A stretch of 64,000 nt of DNA. It comes from an uncultured Planctomycetia bacterium. Lineage in GTDB: Bacteria > Planctomycetota > Phycisphaerae > FEN-1346 > JAACEH01. Made by a program: the position numbers and the translations under genes. The stretch lies in NCBI GenBank assembly GCA_903929765.1, contig CAIYVX010000094.1, positions 62,001 to 126,000 of the forward strand, given 5' to 3'. Of the stretch, positions 1 to 8,081 are shown in pieces (within the stretch, counting starts at the first letter, position 1; each line of letters opens with the position of its first letter). The notes under the pieces were generated by a model, which had not been told where the DNA came from, made no database searches, and worked only from the letters and a program-made list of their open reading frames with translations.

Positions 1-36
1 TTCGTTGTGTTCATTTGCTTCTGGGTTTCTAACAAA

Positions 37-52
37 AGCAAACTGCGTGCCA
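37..52 (-). promoter_or_regulatory. Sigma-54 (-24/-12) promoter reading leftwards
   Basis: On the minus strand this reads TGGCACGCAGTTTGCT, a full match to the sigma-54 consensus TGGCACG-N4-TTGCW: the -24 GG and the -12 GC have the right spacing. Transcription would start near position 25 and leave the window to the left. It lies about 130 bases from the start of the sigma-54 activator gene, which is transcribed the opposite way. That is the usual arrangement of an RtcR-type activator and its divergent target operon. Confidence 0.8.
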
Positions 53-148
53 CATGTCCTGAAACACACGCATGCCATGTAACGGCCACTTTCTTACAGA
101 TTTTGGCGATCATAATAGGACGCTGTGCGTTTGTTTTCGAACTGGCGA

Positions 149-176
149 TTGACAACGAACGGTATTCGATTACAAT
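149..176 (+). promoter_or_regulatory. Sigma-70-type promoter of the CARF/sigma-54 activator gene
   Basis: TTGACA at 149-154 and TACAAT at 171-176 are separated by 16 bases, close to the ideal vegetative promoter. The expected start point (about 183-185) coincides with the ATG at 184, so the transcript would be leaderless or nearly so. This supports 184 as the start codon and a constitutive, sigma-70-driven activator. Confidence 0.6.
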
Positions 177-183
177 AGACCGC

Positions 184-1779
184 ATGGCTACCAATACGCT
201 GTGCAGTTGGATTGGGATGACGGACTTGGCGCATATGGGCGGCAAGAAGTCAGGAAGTCCGCTGCTCGCTGTTGCCGAATACATCAAGCCCAGACGCATA
301 GTGGTGCTTTGGCCCGACACGGCCAAGGTTCCAGCGTCCTACGCCACCGAATACGCGGCATGGCTGCGTAGTTGCTTGGCGAAGAAGGGGGCAACGGTCC
401 AAGTGGATGTGGAGGTAATGGAGGATTCCGAAGGGCGACTCATGGATTTCGCATGGGCCTATGGTGGAATAGATGGGGCGATCAACAGACTGCGCGATGC
501 GAAGAGCATCGCCGTAAATGCCAGTAGCGGCACCTGGGTTATGCAATCAGCCTGGGTGGTGTATGCCAAGGCCGTTGGCGACATCGACGTGCAGTTGTAT
601 GTCAGCAGCGAAGAGCGCGGCGTCCAGGAACTCCGATTGCCCCCGGGGTTGAGAATAGACCTTCGCCGCATCCTGGCCCTGACGGATGACGACCCACTCG
701 TTGAACGGTACATTCGTGGTGAGCTCTGGCAGCGTTCACCAGAACTGGCCGATTTCATTGGCGACTCGCCGGCAATGAGCCGTGTTAAGTACATGGCCGA
801 GGCTGTTGCCCGCTTCAGAATCCCCGTTCTAATCACAGGAGACCCTGGAAGCGGGAAGAGTCTCCTCGCCAGAATAATCCACCGCTTGAGCGGTGCTTCG
901 GGTGGGTTCGTGCCAGTGGACTGTGGACAACTCTATGCGGAGGCAGAAGTCCACAGTGTCTTCGGCTGGGAAAAAGGGGCGTTCACAGGAGCTGACGCAC
1001 CAAACCCGGGAATCATCAGTAAAGCTAAGGATGGCACCCTATTCCTGGATGAGATTGCCAACGCTCCCGCCGCGATTCAGGCAGGTCTCCTGCGGTTTCT
1101 TCAGGAAGGCAAGTATCGGCCGCTGAAATCTTTGGAGGAGATGGACAGCACGGCCAGAGTGATCGCGGCCACCAACACGGATCTGGATGAGGCGGTGAAA
1201 GAAAGGAAGTTTCGGCAGGATCTTCATGACCGCCTTCGCGCGGTCATGATTCATATTCCGCCACTTCAGGACCGCGGGGATGACGTAATATCATTGGCAC
1301 ACTTAAAGCTCTCGGAGTTCCAGAAGAAACAGACGCAGGCTATGCAGGCAAAAGGCGTGAGGGAAAAGCGGCTTTTGGCAGAAACAGAAGACGTTTTTCG
1401 CAGGCACGACTGGCCGGGGAATGTTCGGGAACTCGAGCACCTTATTGCGCGGCTCGTCATCTTCAGTGCTCCAGAAAAAGAGGATATCACGGCAGATGAC
1501 GTGCGCCGCCAGCTTCTTCCGTCCCGTCGAAAGGATGGCATCCTGGGTCGTGAACTGAGTCCTGGTTTCAGGCTCGATGACGTCATCCACGAGGTTCAGT
1601 CGCACTACGTGACGCGGGTGGACGAGGAAACCGGAGGCAACAAGGCAGAAATGGCTAGGCGATTAGGTTTCGGTGAGAGCCGGACCCCCCTGCTAACCAT
1701 ATTGAAGAGTTTGGAACGCGCTGGGCTTGCCCCATTACGAGACGACTCTGATGGGGCAAGGCCAAGTGTTTCTCCCTGA
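184..1779 (+). CDS. Sigma-54-dependent transcriptional activator with CARF-like sensor domain (RtcR-like)
   Basis: A 531-residue bacterial enhancer-binding protein. The AAA+ domain has Walker A GDPGSGKS near residues 219-226, the sigma-54-contacting GAFTGA loop at 265-270 and Walker B with D289/E290, followed by an arginine-finger region. The C-terminus has an HTH (NKAEMARRLGFGESRTPLLTI) of RtcR type. The N-terminal ~190 residues lack a receiver domain; they show a Rossmann-like pattern with an NASSGTWVMQSAW segment resembling CARF-domain ligand loops. RtcR activates the RNA-repair operon rtcBA through a CARF-like domain, and a divergent sigma-54 promoter is present here at 37-52. The frame is open further upstream, but the promoter at 149-176 and the first predicted beta strand favour ATG 184. 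Its target genes are not in the window. Confidence 0.85.
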   Translation: MATNTLCSWIGMTDLAHMGGKKSGSPLLAVAEYIKPRRIVVLWPDTAKVPASYATEYAAWLRSCLAKKGATVQVDVEVMEDSEGRLMDFAWAYGGIDGAINRLRDAKSIAVNASSGTWVMQSAWVVYAKAVGDIDVQLYVSSEERGVQELRLPPGLRIDLRRILALTDDDPLVERYIRGELWQRSPELADFIGDSPAMSRVKYMAEAVARFRIPVLITGDPGSGKSLLARIIHRLSGASGGFVPVDCGQLYAEAEVHSVFGWEKGAFTGADAPNPGIISKAKDGTLFLDEIANAPAAIQAGLLRFLQEGKYRPLKSLEEMDSTARVIAATNTDLDEAVKERKFRQDLHDRLRAVMIHIPPLQDRGDDVISLAHLKLSEFQKKQTQAMQAKGVREKRLLAETEDVFRRHDWPGNVRELEHLIARLVIFSAPEKEDITADDVRRQLLPSRRKDGILGRELSPGFRLDDVIHEVQSHYVTRVDEETGGNKAEMARRLGFGESRTPLLTILKSLERAGLAPLRDDSDGARPSVSP

Positions 1780-1875
1780 AGTGGGCAGGCCAGGATCGAT
1801 GAAACCGTGTTGTAGAGGGCGGAGGAAAAGTGCGGCGGGTGGCGGTCCAAAAGTGAAGCGTCCAGCCACTATCTA

Positions 1876-1892
1876 CCCCACACGGTGTGGGG
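1876..1892. repeat. GC-rich inverted repeat after the activator gene
   Basis: CCCCACAC (1876-1883) and GTGTGGGG (1885-1892) form a near-perfect palindrome that could fold as a 7-bp stem with a CGG loop. It is not followed by a T-run, so it may be an operator or a weak terminator. Confidence 0.5.
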
Positions 1893-1899
1893 TGTCAAG

Positions 1900-1927
1900 G
1901 TTTGATTCACTCCGTTTGATTCACTCC
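1900..1927. repeat. Two tandem copies of a 14-bp direct repeat
   Basis: GTTTGATTCACTCC occurs twice back to back (1900-1913 and 1914-1927), followed by a degenerate third copy (GTTTCACTC at 1931-1939). It lies between the host-like activator gene and the 3' end of the recombinase cassette, where the left element boundary is expected. It could be an accessory recombination or regulatory site; function unknown. Confidence 0.6.
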
Positions 1928-2009
1928 TTTGTTTCACTCATGAGGCACCCGTAGCGCATGGGTATGATCTCCTGCCGCCGCCCACAGCCGCAGGGAATCG
2001 TGGGTTATA

Positions 2010-2408
2010 TCACAACTCGTCAGGGCCACAGAGTTCCGCCCTCTGCTCATCCCACCGTATCGGAAACCCCTTCATCAGTCGCCGCACCGACAGGCTGTTC
2101 GGCTCATTGCCCTCGACGATCAACTCCACCAAGTCCGGAGCCAGACTGGCTAACCGCAGTGTCCTCGCGACATAGGAATGGTCCACGTGGAACCGTGCGG
2201 CCAGGGAGCCAATGGAACTCAGTTCGCCGGAATCGAGCAACGCCTGCCACATGTGGGCGCGGGCCACGGCTCGCAACAGGGCTTCCTGCGGTGTCGGCTC
2301 ATTCTGAACCGCAACGACCTCTTTGCGGCCGGCGCGCGTCCGCACCTTGATCGGAATGCGGATCCGAATGATCTCGCTGTCTGCCGCCATGCTCATTAAG
2401 GTCGTCAC
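2010..2408 (-). CDS. ParB-like HTH protein of the serine-recombinase cassette
   Basis: A 132-residue protein whose centre (about residues 64-98, with GSLAARFHVDHSYVARTLRL) looks like the helix-turn-helix of ParB/KorB-type DNA-binding proteins. It overlaps the end of the recombinase gene by four bases (ATGA), so the two are translationally coupled. Small HTH proteins of this kind commonly follow large serine recombinases in prophages and integrative elements and may act as directionality or regulatory factors. That role is inferred from context. Confidence 0.7.
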   Translation of the reverse strand: MTTLMSMAADSEIIRIRIPIKVRTRAGRKEVVAVQNEPTPQEALLRAVARAHMWQALLDSGELSSIGSLAARFHVDHSYVARTLRLASLAPDLVELIVEGNEPNSLSVRRLMKGFPIRWDEQRAELCGPDEL

Positions 2409-3799
2409 TGGCTCACCGTCCTATTCTCTGCTCCGCTGGCCGTCTCCTGGAGTTCCGCCACCAGGGATTGCAATCCGCCCGTGCGGATAACCACGTCCAT
2501 CGCGTCGGGATTGACGACCACCTTTTCGACCAGCAACTTCACAATCCGCTCCTGCTCTTTCGGAAACAGAACCTCCCACACCGGGTCGATGTTCATCAGG
2601 GCGTCGCGCACTTCATTCTCCGTCGGCAGGCATTCCTGCAGCGCCGGGTCTTCAGCCGCCTTGTCCACGGCGGCGCGGTACGTCCGGGCGATCATGTCGG
2701 GGCTGCGGAATATGGCCCGCAGTTGTTCTACCACCGCCGCCTCGGCCGTGCCCGCCGGCAGGCTGCAGACCGGGCAGGTGTCGTAGCCGCTCTTAGCGGC
2801 GCGGACGCAGACGTAGTAGCGGTAAAGCTTGTCCGGTTTCTTCACGAAACTTATGCCCATCGACGTGCCGCAGTGGCCGCACTTGATCAGGCCTTTGAGC
2901 ATGGCCGGCGTCTTGGCCCGCGTGTGCGCGCCGCGGACACGGGAATTCCCGGCGATCACCGCGTGGGCGGCGTCCCAGGTGCGGCGGTCGATTAGGGCTT
3001 CCTGCTCGCCGGGGTAGACCTTGTCCTTGTGGCACACCTCGCCCAGATACGTGCGGTTGGTGACCAGGCGATAGACGCGGGCGTGGTCCCACGTACCGCC
3101 CTGCCGCGTCCGGCCCTTCTTGGTGGTCCAGGACTTGGCGCGGTAGCCCTTGGCGTTCAGGTCGCGGGCCACCAGGAGGCAGGAGCCGAGTTGGATAAAT
3201 CGCTTGAAGACCAGGCGGACGAGTTTGGCCTCGTCGGGATTCACGACCAGGCGACCGGCCGCATCGAGGTCGTAACCCAGGACGGGCGGGCCGCCGGTAT
3301 GCTTGCCCCTCTTCTTCGCTGCGGCGATCTTGTCGCGGACGCGCTCGGCGCCGATTTCGCGTTCGAACTGGGCGAACGAGAGCAGGATGTTCAGCGTCAG
3401 GCGGCCCATGCTGGTCGTCGTGTTGAACTGCTGCGTGACGGACACGAAACTCACCTTGTGCTCGTCGAACAGGGAAATCAGCCGCGTGAAATCCATGAGC
3501 GACCGGCTCAGGCGGTCAACTTTGTAGACCACCACGCAGTCGACTTTTCCGGCGGCGATGTCGGCCAGCAACCGTTGGAGCGCCGGGCGATCCATGTTGC
3601 CGCCGGTGTAACCGCCATCGTCATAGGCGTCGCTTAGCGCCATCCAGCCTTCGTGCCGCTGGCTGGCGATGTAGGATTCGGCGGCTTCGCGCTGGGCGTC
3701 GAGGGAGTTGAATTCCTGCTCCAGGCCCTCTTCGGTGGACTTGCGGGTGTAGATGGCGCAGCGAATGCGAGCGGGCCGGCTGTCGTTGCGGTCGATCAT
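2405..3799 (-). CDS. Large serine recombinase (site-specific integrase)
   Basis: 464 residues with the standard large-serine-recombinase order. The resolvase catalytic domain contains YTRKSTEEG with nucleophile Ser21, VVYKVDRLSRS and the helix after it. Next come the recombinase domain (around residues 170-270) and a zinc ribbon with paired cysteines (CGHCG, later C and CPVC around 305-345). A coiled C-terminal part follows. It integrates or excises a circular element between attP and attB. It overlaps the upstream DUF2924 gene by four bases and the downstream HTH gene by four bases, so the cassette is one operon. It is the best candidate integrase for the prophage to its right. Confidence 0.92.
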   Translation of the reverse strand: MIDRNDSRPARIRCAIYTRKSTEEGLEQEFNSLDAQREAAESYIASQRHEGWMALSDAYDDGGYTGGNMDRPALQRLLADIAAGKVDCVVVYKVDRLSRSLMDFTRLISLFDEHKVSFVSVTQQFNTTTSMGRLTLNILLSFAQFEREIGAERVRDKIAAAKKRGKHTGGPPVLGYDLDAAGRLVVNPDEAKLVRLVFKRFIQLGSCLLVARDLNAKGYRAKSWTTKKGRTRQGGTWDHARVYRLVTNRTYLGEVCHKDKVYPGEQEALIDRRTWDAAHAVIAGNSRVRGAHTRAKTPAMLKGLIKCGHCGTSMGISFVKKPDKLYRYYVCVRAAKSGYDTCPVCSLPAGTAEAAVVEQLRAIFRSPDMIARTYRAAVDKAAEDPALQECLPTENEVRDALMNIDPVWEVLFPKEQERIVKLLVEKVVVNPDAMDVVIRTGGLQSLVAELQETASGAENRTVSQ

Positions 3800-4266
3800 T
3801 CGTCACCCCGCTTTCTGTTTCTCGGTCGGGCGACGCCGAAGAAGGCCCTGCCGCTCAGGTGGCTGCCGGTGATGGCCTTGGCTACGGCCGAGAGCGACCG
3901 GTAAACCCGGCCCTGGTGCTCGAAGCCCTCGCGGACCACCGTCACCTCGTAGCGCCCGCCGTTCCACTCCCGCACCAACCGCGTGCCCAGCATCGGGATG
4001 CCGTCGAGCCGCCGGCGACGCCGCCTGGCCCGGCCGGTGCGGGTGCCGGGATCGTCGTCTTGGGCCGCCTGGCGGAGCCGCTCGCGGGTTTCGTCCTTCA
4101 GGCCGCCGAAGGCCAGTTCCTGGATGCGATAGGCCAACCGCCGCACCAGGTACTCGCGATTGTTGGCCGGCGGCTCGCGGCCGTAGAGAATCCGCCAGCG
4201 CTCTTTCAGCGCCGCCGTCGGCAGGTGCGGCAACTCGCTGACTTGCTTCAAAACCATTTCGCTCAT
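3796..4266 (-). CDS. DUF2924 domain protein
   Basis: 156 residues. The N-terminal half (about residues 8-55, with LKERWRILYGREPP and LVRRLAYRIQELAFGG) and the C-terminal part (GTRLVREWNGGRYEVTV, then a segment ending SLSAVAKAITGSHLSG) match what I know of DUF2924 proteins. These are nearly always encoded beside large serine recombinases in elements of Proteobacteria and Planctomycetes. Biochemical function is unknown; the basic, arginine-rich middle suggests nucleic-acid binding. ATGA overlaps on both sides place it in the recombinase operon. Confidence 0.8.
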   Translation of the reverse strand: MSEMVLKQVSELPHLPTAALKERWRILYGREPPANNREYLVRRLAYRIQELAFGGLKDETRERLRQAAQDDDPGTRTGRARRRRRRLDGIPMLGTRLVREWNGGRYEVTVVREGFEHQGRVYRSLSAVAKAITGSHLSGRAFFGVARPRNRKRGDE

Positions 4267-4460
4267 GTGGTCTCCTTTCCCACTAGTTCAGCCACATGAG
4301 GGCTATTCCGGCGCCCCAGCTCAAGGGGATTCCTGAGGAAATCTCCGCCTCCAACCCGCGTCCGAAAACGGAGACGCAACAGGCCTGCGGCGAGGATTTC
4401 GGCAACCTCGGAGAGGCGCTCTTCGGCGGGCGTCTGGTTCATGTTCTGCTCGCTTGGCAT
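4263..4460 (-). CDS. Small protein at the head of the recombinase operon
   Basis: 65 residues, with the recognisable segment EERLSEVAEILAAGLLRL. Short proteins with this motif are typical first genes of serine-recombinase/DUF2924 cassettes. It overlaps the DUF2924 gene by four bases. No catalytic motif is visible and the function is unknown. Confidence 0.6.
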   Translation of the reverse strand: MPSEQNMNQTPAEERLSEVAEILAAGLLRLRFRTRVGGGDFLRNPLELGRRNSPHVAELVGKETT

Positions 4461-4679
4461 GCGGATTCCTCGGTGCTCCGATGGCGTGTCCCCCTATTCT
4501 GTGATCTATGCCGCCGCTGACGACGATGTCCGACATTCGCTCTCGGTGGTCACGGGGTTGTGGCGGAATATGTCGCGTGAAGCGCAGGCGTAACATGAGG
4601 TGGGATAAGGCGTTACGGCGGCACAACAAGAGGTAGAACACGGACTTGGCGAGACGGCATTTTTCTGTAAGGTAAACGG

Positions 4680-4708
4680 TTGACATGCGGTGGGTGAATA
4701 TGCTAAAA
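4680..4708 (+). promoter_or_regulatory. Probable promoter of the XRE/ImmA gene pair
   Basis: A perfect -35 TTGACA (4680-4685) is followed after 16-17 bases by an A/T-rich -10 candidate (GCTAAA or CTAAAA, 4702-4708). The expected start point is only a few bases before ATG 4718, so the message would be almost leaderless. The -10 match is mediocre. Confidence 0.45.
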
Positions 4709-4717
4709 AGAGCACCC

Positions 4718-5083
4718 ATGAGTGACCAGCAGAAACGCTTCGGCGACATCATCCGTGACAAGCGGCTGGCCAAGGGCTTCAGCCTGCGGAAATTCGCTGA
4801 AATGGTGAAGGTCAGTCCGACCTACATCTCCCACGTCGAACAGGGCAAGGTCCAGTACGCCCCCGCTGCGGATTGCGTGCGGCGGATGGCGGAGGCCCTC
4901 GGCGAGCCGTCGGATGAGTTGATCGCTTTGGCGGGTCGTGTGCCTGAGGGGCTGCCCGCAGTATTCACGGAAGAGCCGCGGATGATGGCCACCTTTCTGC
5001 GCGAGGCCAAAGGTCTGACGGCCGAGGACCTCCGCAAGCTGATTGATCAAACCCGGCGCATGAAGGAGAAACGCGAGACATGA
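4718..5083 (+). CDS. XRE-family helix-turn-helix repressor
   Basis: 121 residues. The N-terminal HTH_XRE domain (RFGDIIRDKRLAKGFSLRKF, then VSPTYISHVEQGK) spans about residues 5-62, followed by a helical tail that may dimerise. The start at 4718 is chosen over in-frame ATGs at 4685 and 4700 because those fall inside the promoter elements. The next gene encodes an ImmA/IrrE-type protease overlapping by four bases. In ICEBs1 and many prophages such a protease cleaves the XRE repressor to induce the element, so this pair is probably the lysogeny switch. Confidence 0.85.
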   Translation: MSDQQKRFGDIIRDKRLAKGFSLRKFAEMVKVSPTYISHVEQGKVQYAPAADCVRRMAEALGEPSDELIALAGRVPEGLPAVFTEEPRMMATFLREAKGLTAEDLRKLIDQTRRMKEKRET

Positions 5084-5793
5084 ACCGTTCCTCCTCCAAA
5101 CCACGTCCGGCGGTGCCCTTTCTGCCGGAGAAACGGATCGAAGACGAGGCCGCCCTGCTCCTGGCCGAGTACGCCGAGAAGCACGGCCCGGTGAGCGTCC
5201 CGCCGATCCCCGTCGACGAGATCATCGAGCTGCACCTGGAGTTGGCCTTCGAACTGGCGGACTTGCAGCAGATGTTCCAGCTTCCCGACGTTCACGGCGC
5301 CCTGTGGGTGAACGAGCGTCGAGTCGGTGTGGACCAGAGCCTCGATCCGTCGCTCTATCCGCAGAAGCTGGGGCGATTTCGTTACACGCTCGCCCACGAG
5401 GGTGCCCACTGGCGTCTGCACCGCCCGTACTATTTGAAAGACCCCAACCAGGGCTTACTGGTGGCGTATGCCGGCAAGCCGGCATACATCTGCCGTTCGA
5501 GCGACAAGAGTCCGGCGGAGTGGCAGGCGGATTTTTTCGCGGCCAATCTGCTCATGCCGCGACAGATGGTTTATGCCGAGTGGCAGGCCTGGCGCGGTGA
5601 TGTCCAGCCGGTGGCGCTGGACGATTTTCGCAGCGCCGAGGTGGCCCGGACGAACGGCTGTACCGACGAGGAACTGATGGAGGATTTCTGCCGGCCGCTG
5701 GCGCTTAAGTTCGAGGTGTCGCCCATGGCCATGCGCATCCGCCTGGAACAGTTGGCGCTGATGACGCGGGAGAAGGTGAACCTGCTGTTTTAA
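5080..5793 (+). CDS. ImmA/IrrE family metallo-endopeptidase
   Basis: 237 residues. A zinc-metalloprotease motif HEGAH (H106, E107, H110) sits in LAHEGAHWRLHR, with the third ligand probably in the AEWQADFFAANLLMP segment around residues 145-160 (E-x2-A-x2-F-A-x2-L-L-M-P is typical of the family). ImmA-like enzymes cut a partner XRE repressor after DNA damage or signalling. The four-base overlap with the preceding XRE gene fits that role. The C-terminus resembles the winged extension seen in IrrE-like proteins, but I could not confirm it. Confidence 0.9.
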   Translation: MNRSSSKPRPAVPFLPEKRIEDEAALLLAEYAEKHGPVSVPPIPVDEIIELHLELAFELADLQQMFQLPDVHGALWVNERRVGVDQSLDPSLYPQKLGRFRYTLAHEGAHWRLHRPYYLKDPNQGLLVAYAGKPAYICRSSDKSPAEWQADFFAANLLMPRQMVYAEWQAWRGDVQPVALDDFRSAEVARTNGCTDEELMEDFCRPLALKFEVSPMAMRIRLEQLALMTREKVNLLF

Positions 5794-5881
5794 CCGATTC
5801 TTTTTTTTGATCGTAGTGTTTACTGTTTGCGTTACGTGGACGCAGGCGAAAATGGGTGCCGCATAGTTAGGAGGTACGAGG

Positions 5882-7060
5882 ATGGCAAAGCAATTTGATC
5901 CGAGGAAGGTGTTGAAGCAGGTGTCCAACAACATGTTGCAGCAGCTGTTCACGCGGCACGGCGTCGTGCAGGAGCTCCCGTGGGACAGGCTCACGGAAAC
6001 GCAGATCGAGCCGCTCTTCGAAGTCTGGCAGCAGTTGCCGGAGCGCCAGCGGGTCGAGGTGCAACTCGTGCTGCAAGACGTCAACGAGTTGGCGGGCGAC
6101 CGCGGCCTGCGCGTCCTGGCGGAAGAGATCAGTAAGTCCGCCCCGGGGCGCATCGACGAGTGGTCCGTGTTGGAAAGCCAGCGCGACAAGGCCATGTGGG
6201 TTTACCTCAATTTGCCTGAGGCCTTTGCCGAGGCGGCGCTGTTCGCGCGGGCCGACGCGCTGGCGTCCGGCCGCTACTGGGTCAAACGCAACAACCTGCC
6301 GAAGCAGAAGGTGGTGGCCAACGAAGGGTGCCGCGCCGCCCTGGCCCAGGCGCTGTCGGAATATTACTGGCCGACGCAGCTCCGCGGCCAGCACTGCCTG
6401 GTGGAGCACTATCCGCGGGCCAACGGGACGGAATATTTCTTCGCCTACCTGGACGACTATCCGGACCGGCACCTGATCTTTGACGAATCGGGAGAAATGG
6501 TGCCGAGGTCGGACCGTTACGCCTTCGACAACGTCTTCGCCTACTCGCCGCAGGACGGCACGCTGGAAATCTTTGCCTTCGGCGGCGGCAAAATCATCTC
6601 CGCGCTGCAGAGCATCTTCTGCCGCACCGTGCTCGACACGGAAATCGACCCGGACGACGCGGAGAAGGCGGTCTACCAGCTCGATCAACTGAAGCTGCGA
6701 TCCGCGCGGCTGCCGACCAACCCGGCCGATCGGATTGCCGAGGTCCGGGTCGGTAGCCTGCGTCTAGAGGTCGTCGGCTCGCCCCGGCGGCGGATCACGC
6801 TGGACGCCGATCCGCGGGGGGAGCGCGGCGACATCTACCAGATGATCGAACGCTACCTCAACAGCGAACGCCTGCCGCTTTCCGCCCTGCGCGTGATTCA
6901 CGCGCGCATCAACCTGACGTTCCTGGCCGAGGACGACGCCCGGTCCAAGACGCTGACCTTCAACGTGGGCCAGAATTCCTGCGACCTGAAGAGCAAGCCC
7001 GAGGACATGCGGGCCATCGGCGAGCGCTGCCTGAAGCTGTGGGAAGTGACTCATGACTGA
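5882..7060 (+). CDS. Protein of unknown function (392 aa), paired with the next gene
   Basis: A clear RBS (AGGAGG at 5871-5876) precedes ATG 5882. I do not recognise the family. The N-terminal ~90 residues are helical, and the middle and C-terminal parts look mixed alpha/beta with no transmembrane segment or catalytic motif I can name. The C-terminal segment (about residues 280-392) has RITLDADPRGERGD and a strand-rich end. It overlaps the next gene by eight bases, so the two act together. Position just after the XRE/ImmA switch suggests accessory or early prophage genes. Confidence 0.7.
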   Translation: MAKQFDPRKVLKQVSNNMLQQLFTRHGVVQELPWDRLTETQIEPLFEVWQQLPERQRVEVQLVLQDVNELAGDRGLRVLAEEISKSAPGRIDEWSVLESQRDKAMWVYLNLPEAFAEAALFARADALASGRYWVKRNNLPKQKVVANEGCRAALAQALSEYYWPTQLRGQHCLVEHYPRANGTEYFFAYLDDYPDRHLIFDESGEMVPRSDRYAFDNVFAYSPQDGTLEIFAFGGGKIISALQSIFCRTVLDTEIDPDDAEKAVYQLDQLKLRSARLPTNPADRIAEVRVGSLRLEVVGSPRRRITLDADPRGERGDIYQMIERYLNSERLPLSALRVIHARINLTFLAEDDARSKTLTFNVGQNSCDLKSKPEDMRAIGERCLKLWEVTHD

Positions 7061-8012
7061 TCCTTTGGAACTGCTGTGGGTTTGCCTGGAAACGGACGCG
7101 CCGCGGCTGACCGTGGCGGACCTGGGCCATTGGCCGCCCGGCGTGGTCCAGCAACTCATCGCCCTCAAGTTGCTGGAGCGTACCGACAATTCGACGCAGG
7201 TGGTCTGTCCGAACTGCGACCGCGGCCACGTGGAAGAAGTTATGCCGCGCCGCGGGCGTGACGGCACGGTGCGTTTTTTCATTCGCTGCCCGGAGGCCCT
7301 GAAGGTCGAGATTCCCGAAACCTTGCTCTATCAGTGGACGATAGGCTTCGAATCCCTCGTCCAGTGGCTCGCCGAGGCGCTCACGCTGAAAGGGCGACCT
7401 GCGGTTATTGTGCCGGATCGCCTGTGGCGCCTGGGCAAGACCCTCTGGCAAGGAGTCAATCGCGAGGTCATTTTGATTCGAGGGCTGGCTTGGCCAGACG
7501 TCCGTGACATCACCCGCCACATCGGTCCCCACGGCCGACCCATTGTGCTGGTGGCGGACCGGGTGCCGATGACGAACGTCTGGCCCGGCAAGCCTCCCGC
7601 CGTTGTTGTCATCTCGCATCTGGTCACAGTGGACGACCACGGGTTACAGGTGGACGCGGCCGATCTGGCGGCGCGAGTCAATGAAGCCGACCAGTACGTG
7701 GCCAAGTTCATGGCCGCGCCCGCCACGGAAGTTGAACAGAAGCTGGCGATCCGCCGCCAGGTGAAGGCGGAGAGGAAGAGCGAGCTCGAGGACGACGTGC
7801 TTGTGGCGGCCTATCTGGAGTTCGGCTCCATCAGGGCGGCGGCAGACGGGCTCACGAACCGAGGTGACAGGAAGGTCACCAAGGACAAGGTCTACGGGGC
7901 GGTCAAGCGTGCTGGCGGCATCCACGCTGTGGCCCGCACCGAGGATAGCATGTCGGTCCATCGCTCTGTCGCGTCGCAACATCGCGACAGTGGTAAAAAA
8001 ATTGTGAAATAA
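7053..8012 (+). CDS. Zinc-ribbon protein of unknown function (319 aa), paired with the previous gene
   Basis: 319 residues. Near residue 50 there is a CPNC motif, and a further Cys near residue 75 (IRCPEAL) may complete a zinc site. The middle (RPAVIVPDRLWRLGK, later VVVISHLVTVDDHG) reads like a Rossmann-type alpha/beta domain. The C-terminal ~90 residues are helical, with a possible HTH (LEFGSIRAAADGLTNRGDRK). It begins inside the previous gene and is followed by a strong terminator, closing a two-gene unit. A role as a regulator or partner of the 392-aa protein is inference. Confidence 0.7.
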   Translation: MTDPLELLWVCLETDAPRLTVADLGHWPPGVVQQLIALKLLERTDNSTQVVCPNCDRGHVEEVMPRRGRDGTVRFFIRCPEALKVEIPETLLYQWTIGFESLVQWLAEALTLKGRPAVIVPDRLWRLGKTLWQGVNREVILIRGLAWPDVRDITRHIGPHGRPIVLVADRVPMTNVWPGKPPAVVVISHLVTVDDHGLQVDAADLAARVNEADQYVAKFMAAPATEVEQKLAIRRQVKAERKSELEDDVLVAAYLEFGSIRAAADGLTNRGDRKVTKDKVYGAVKRAGGIHAVARTEDSMSVHRSVASQHRDSGKKIVK

Positions 8013-8044
8013 TCCTAAGCCCTTATCCCACAAGCACTTCCTCC

Positions 8045-8081
8045 GAATCCCGCAGCCACACCGGTTGCGGGATTCTTCTTT
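8045..8081 (+). terminator. Rho-independent terminator after the 392/319-aa gene pair
   Basis: A perfect 10-bp inverted repeat, GAATCCCGCA (8045-8054) and TGCGGGATTC (8066-8075), with an 11-base loop, is followed by TTCTTT. It lies about 30 bases after the stop codon of the zinc-ribbon gene. Confidence 0.75.

Noticed and set aside
1780-2009. Search for an att core shared between the left boundary and 43050-43389 or 52101-52689
   Set aside because: By eye I found only matches of five or six bases, which are expected by chance. The two possible right boundaries cannot be distinguished without an empty-site comparison.
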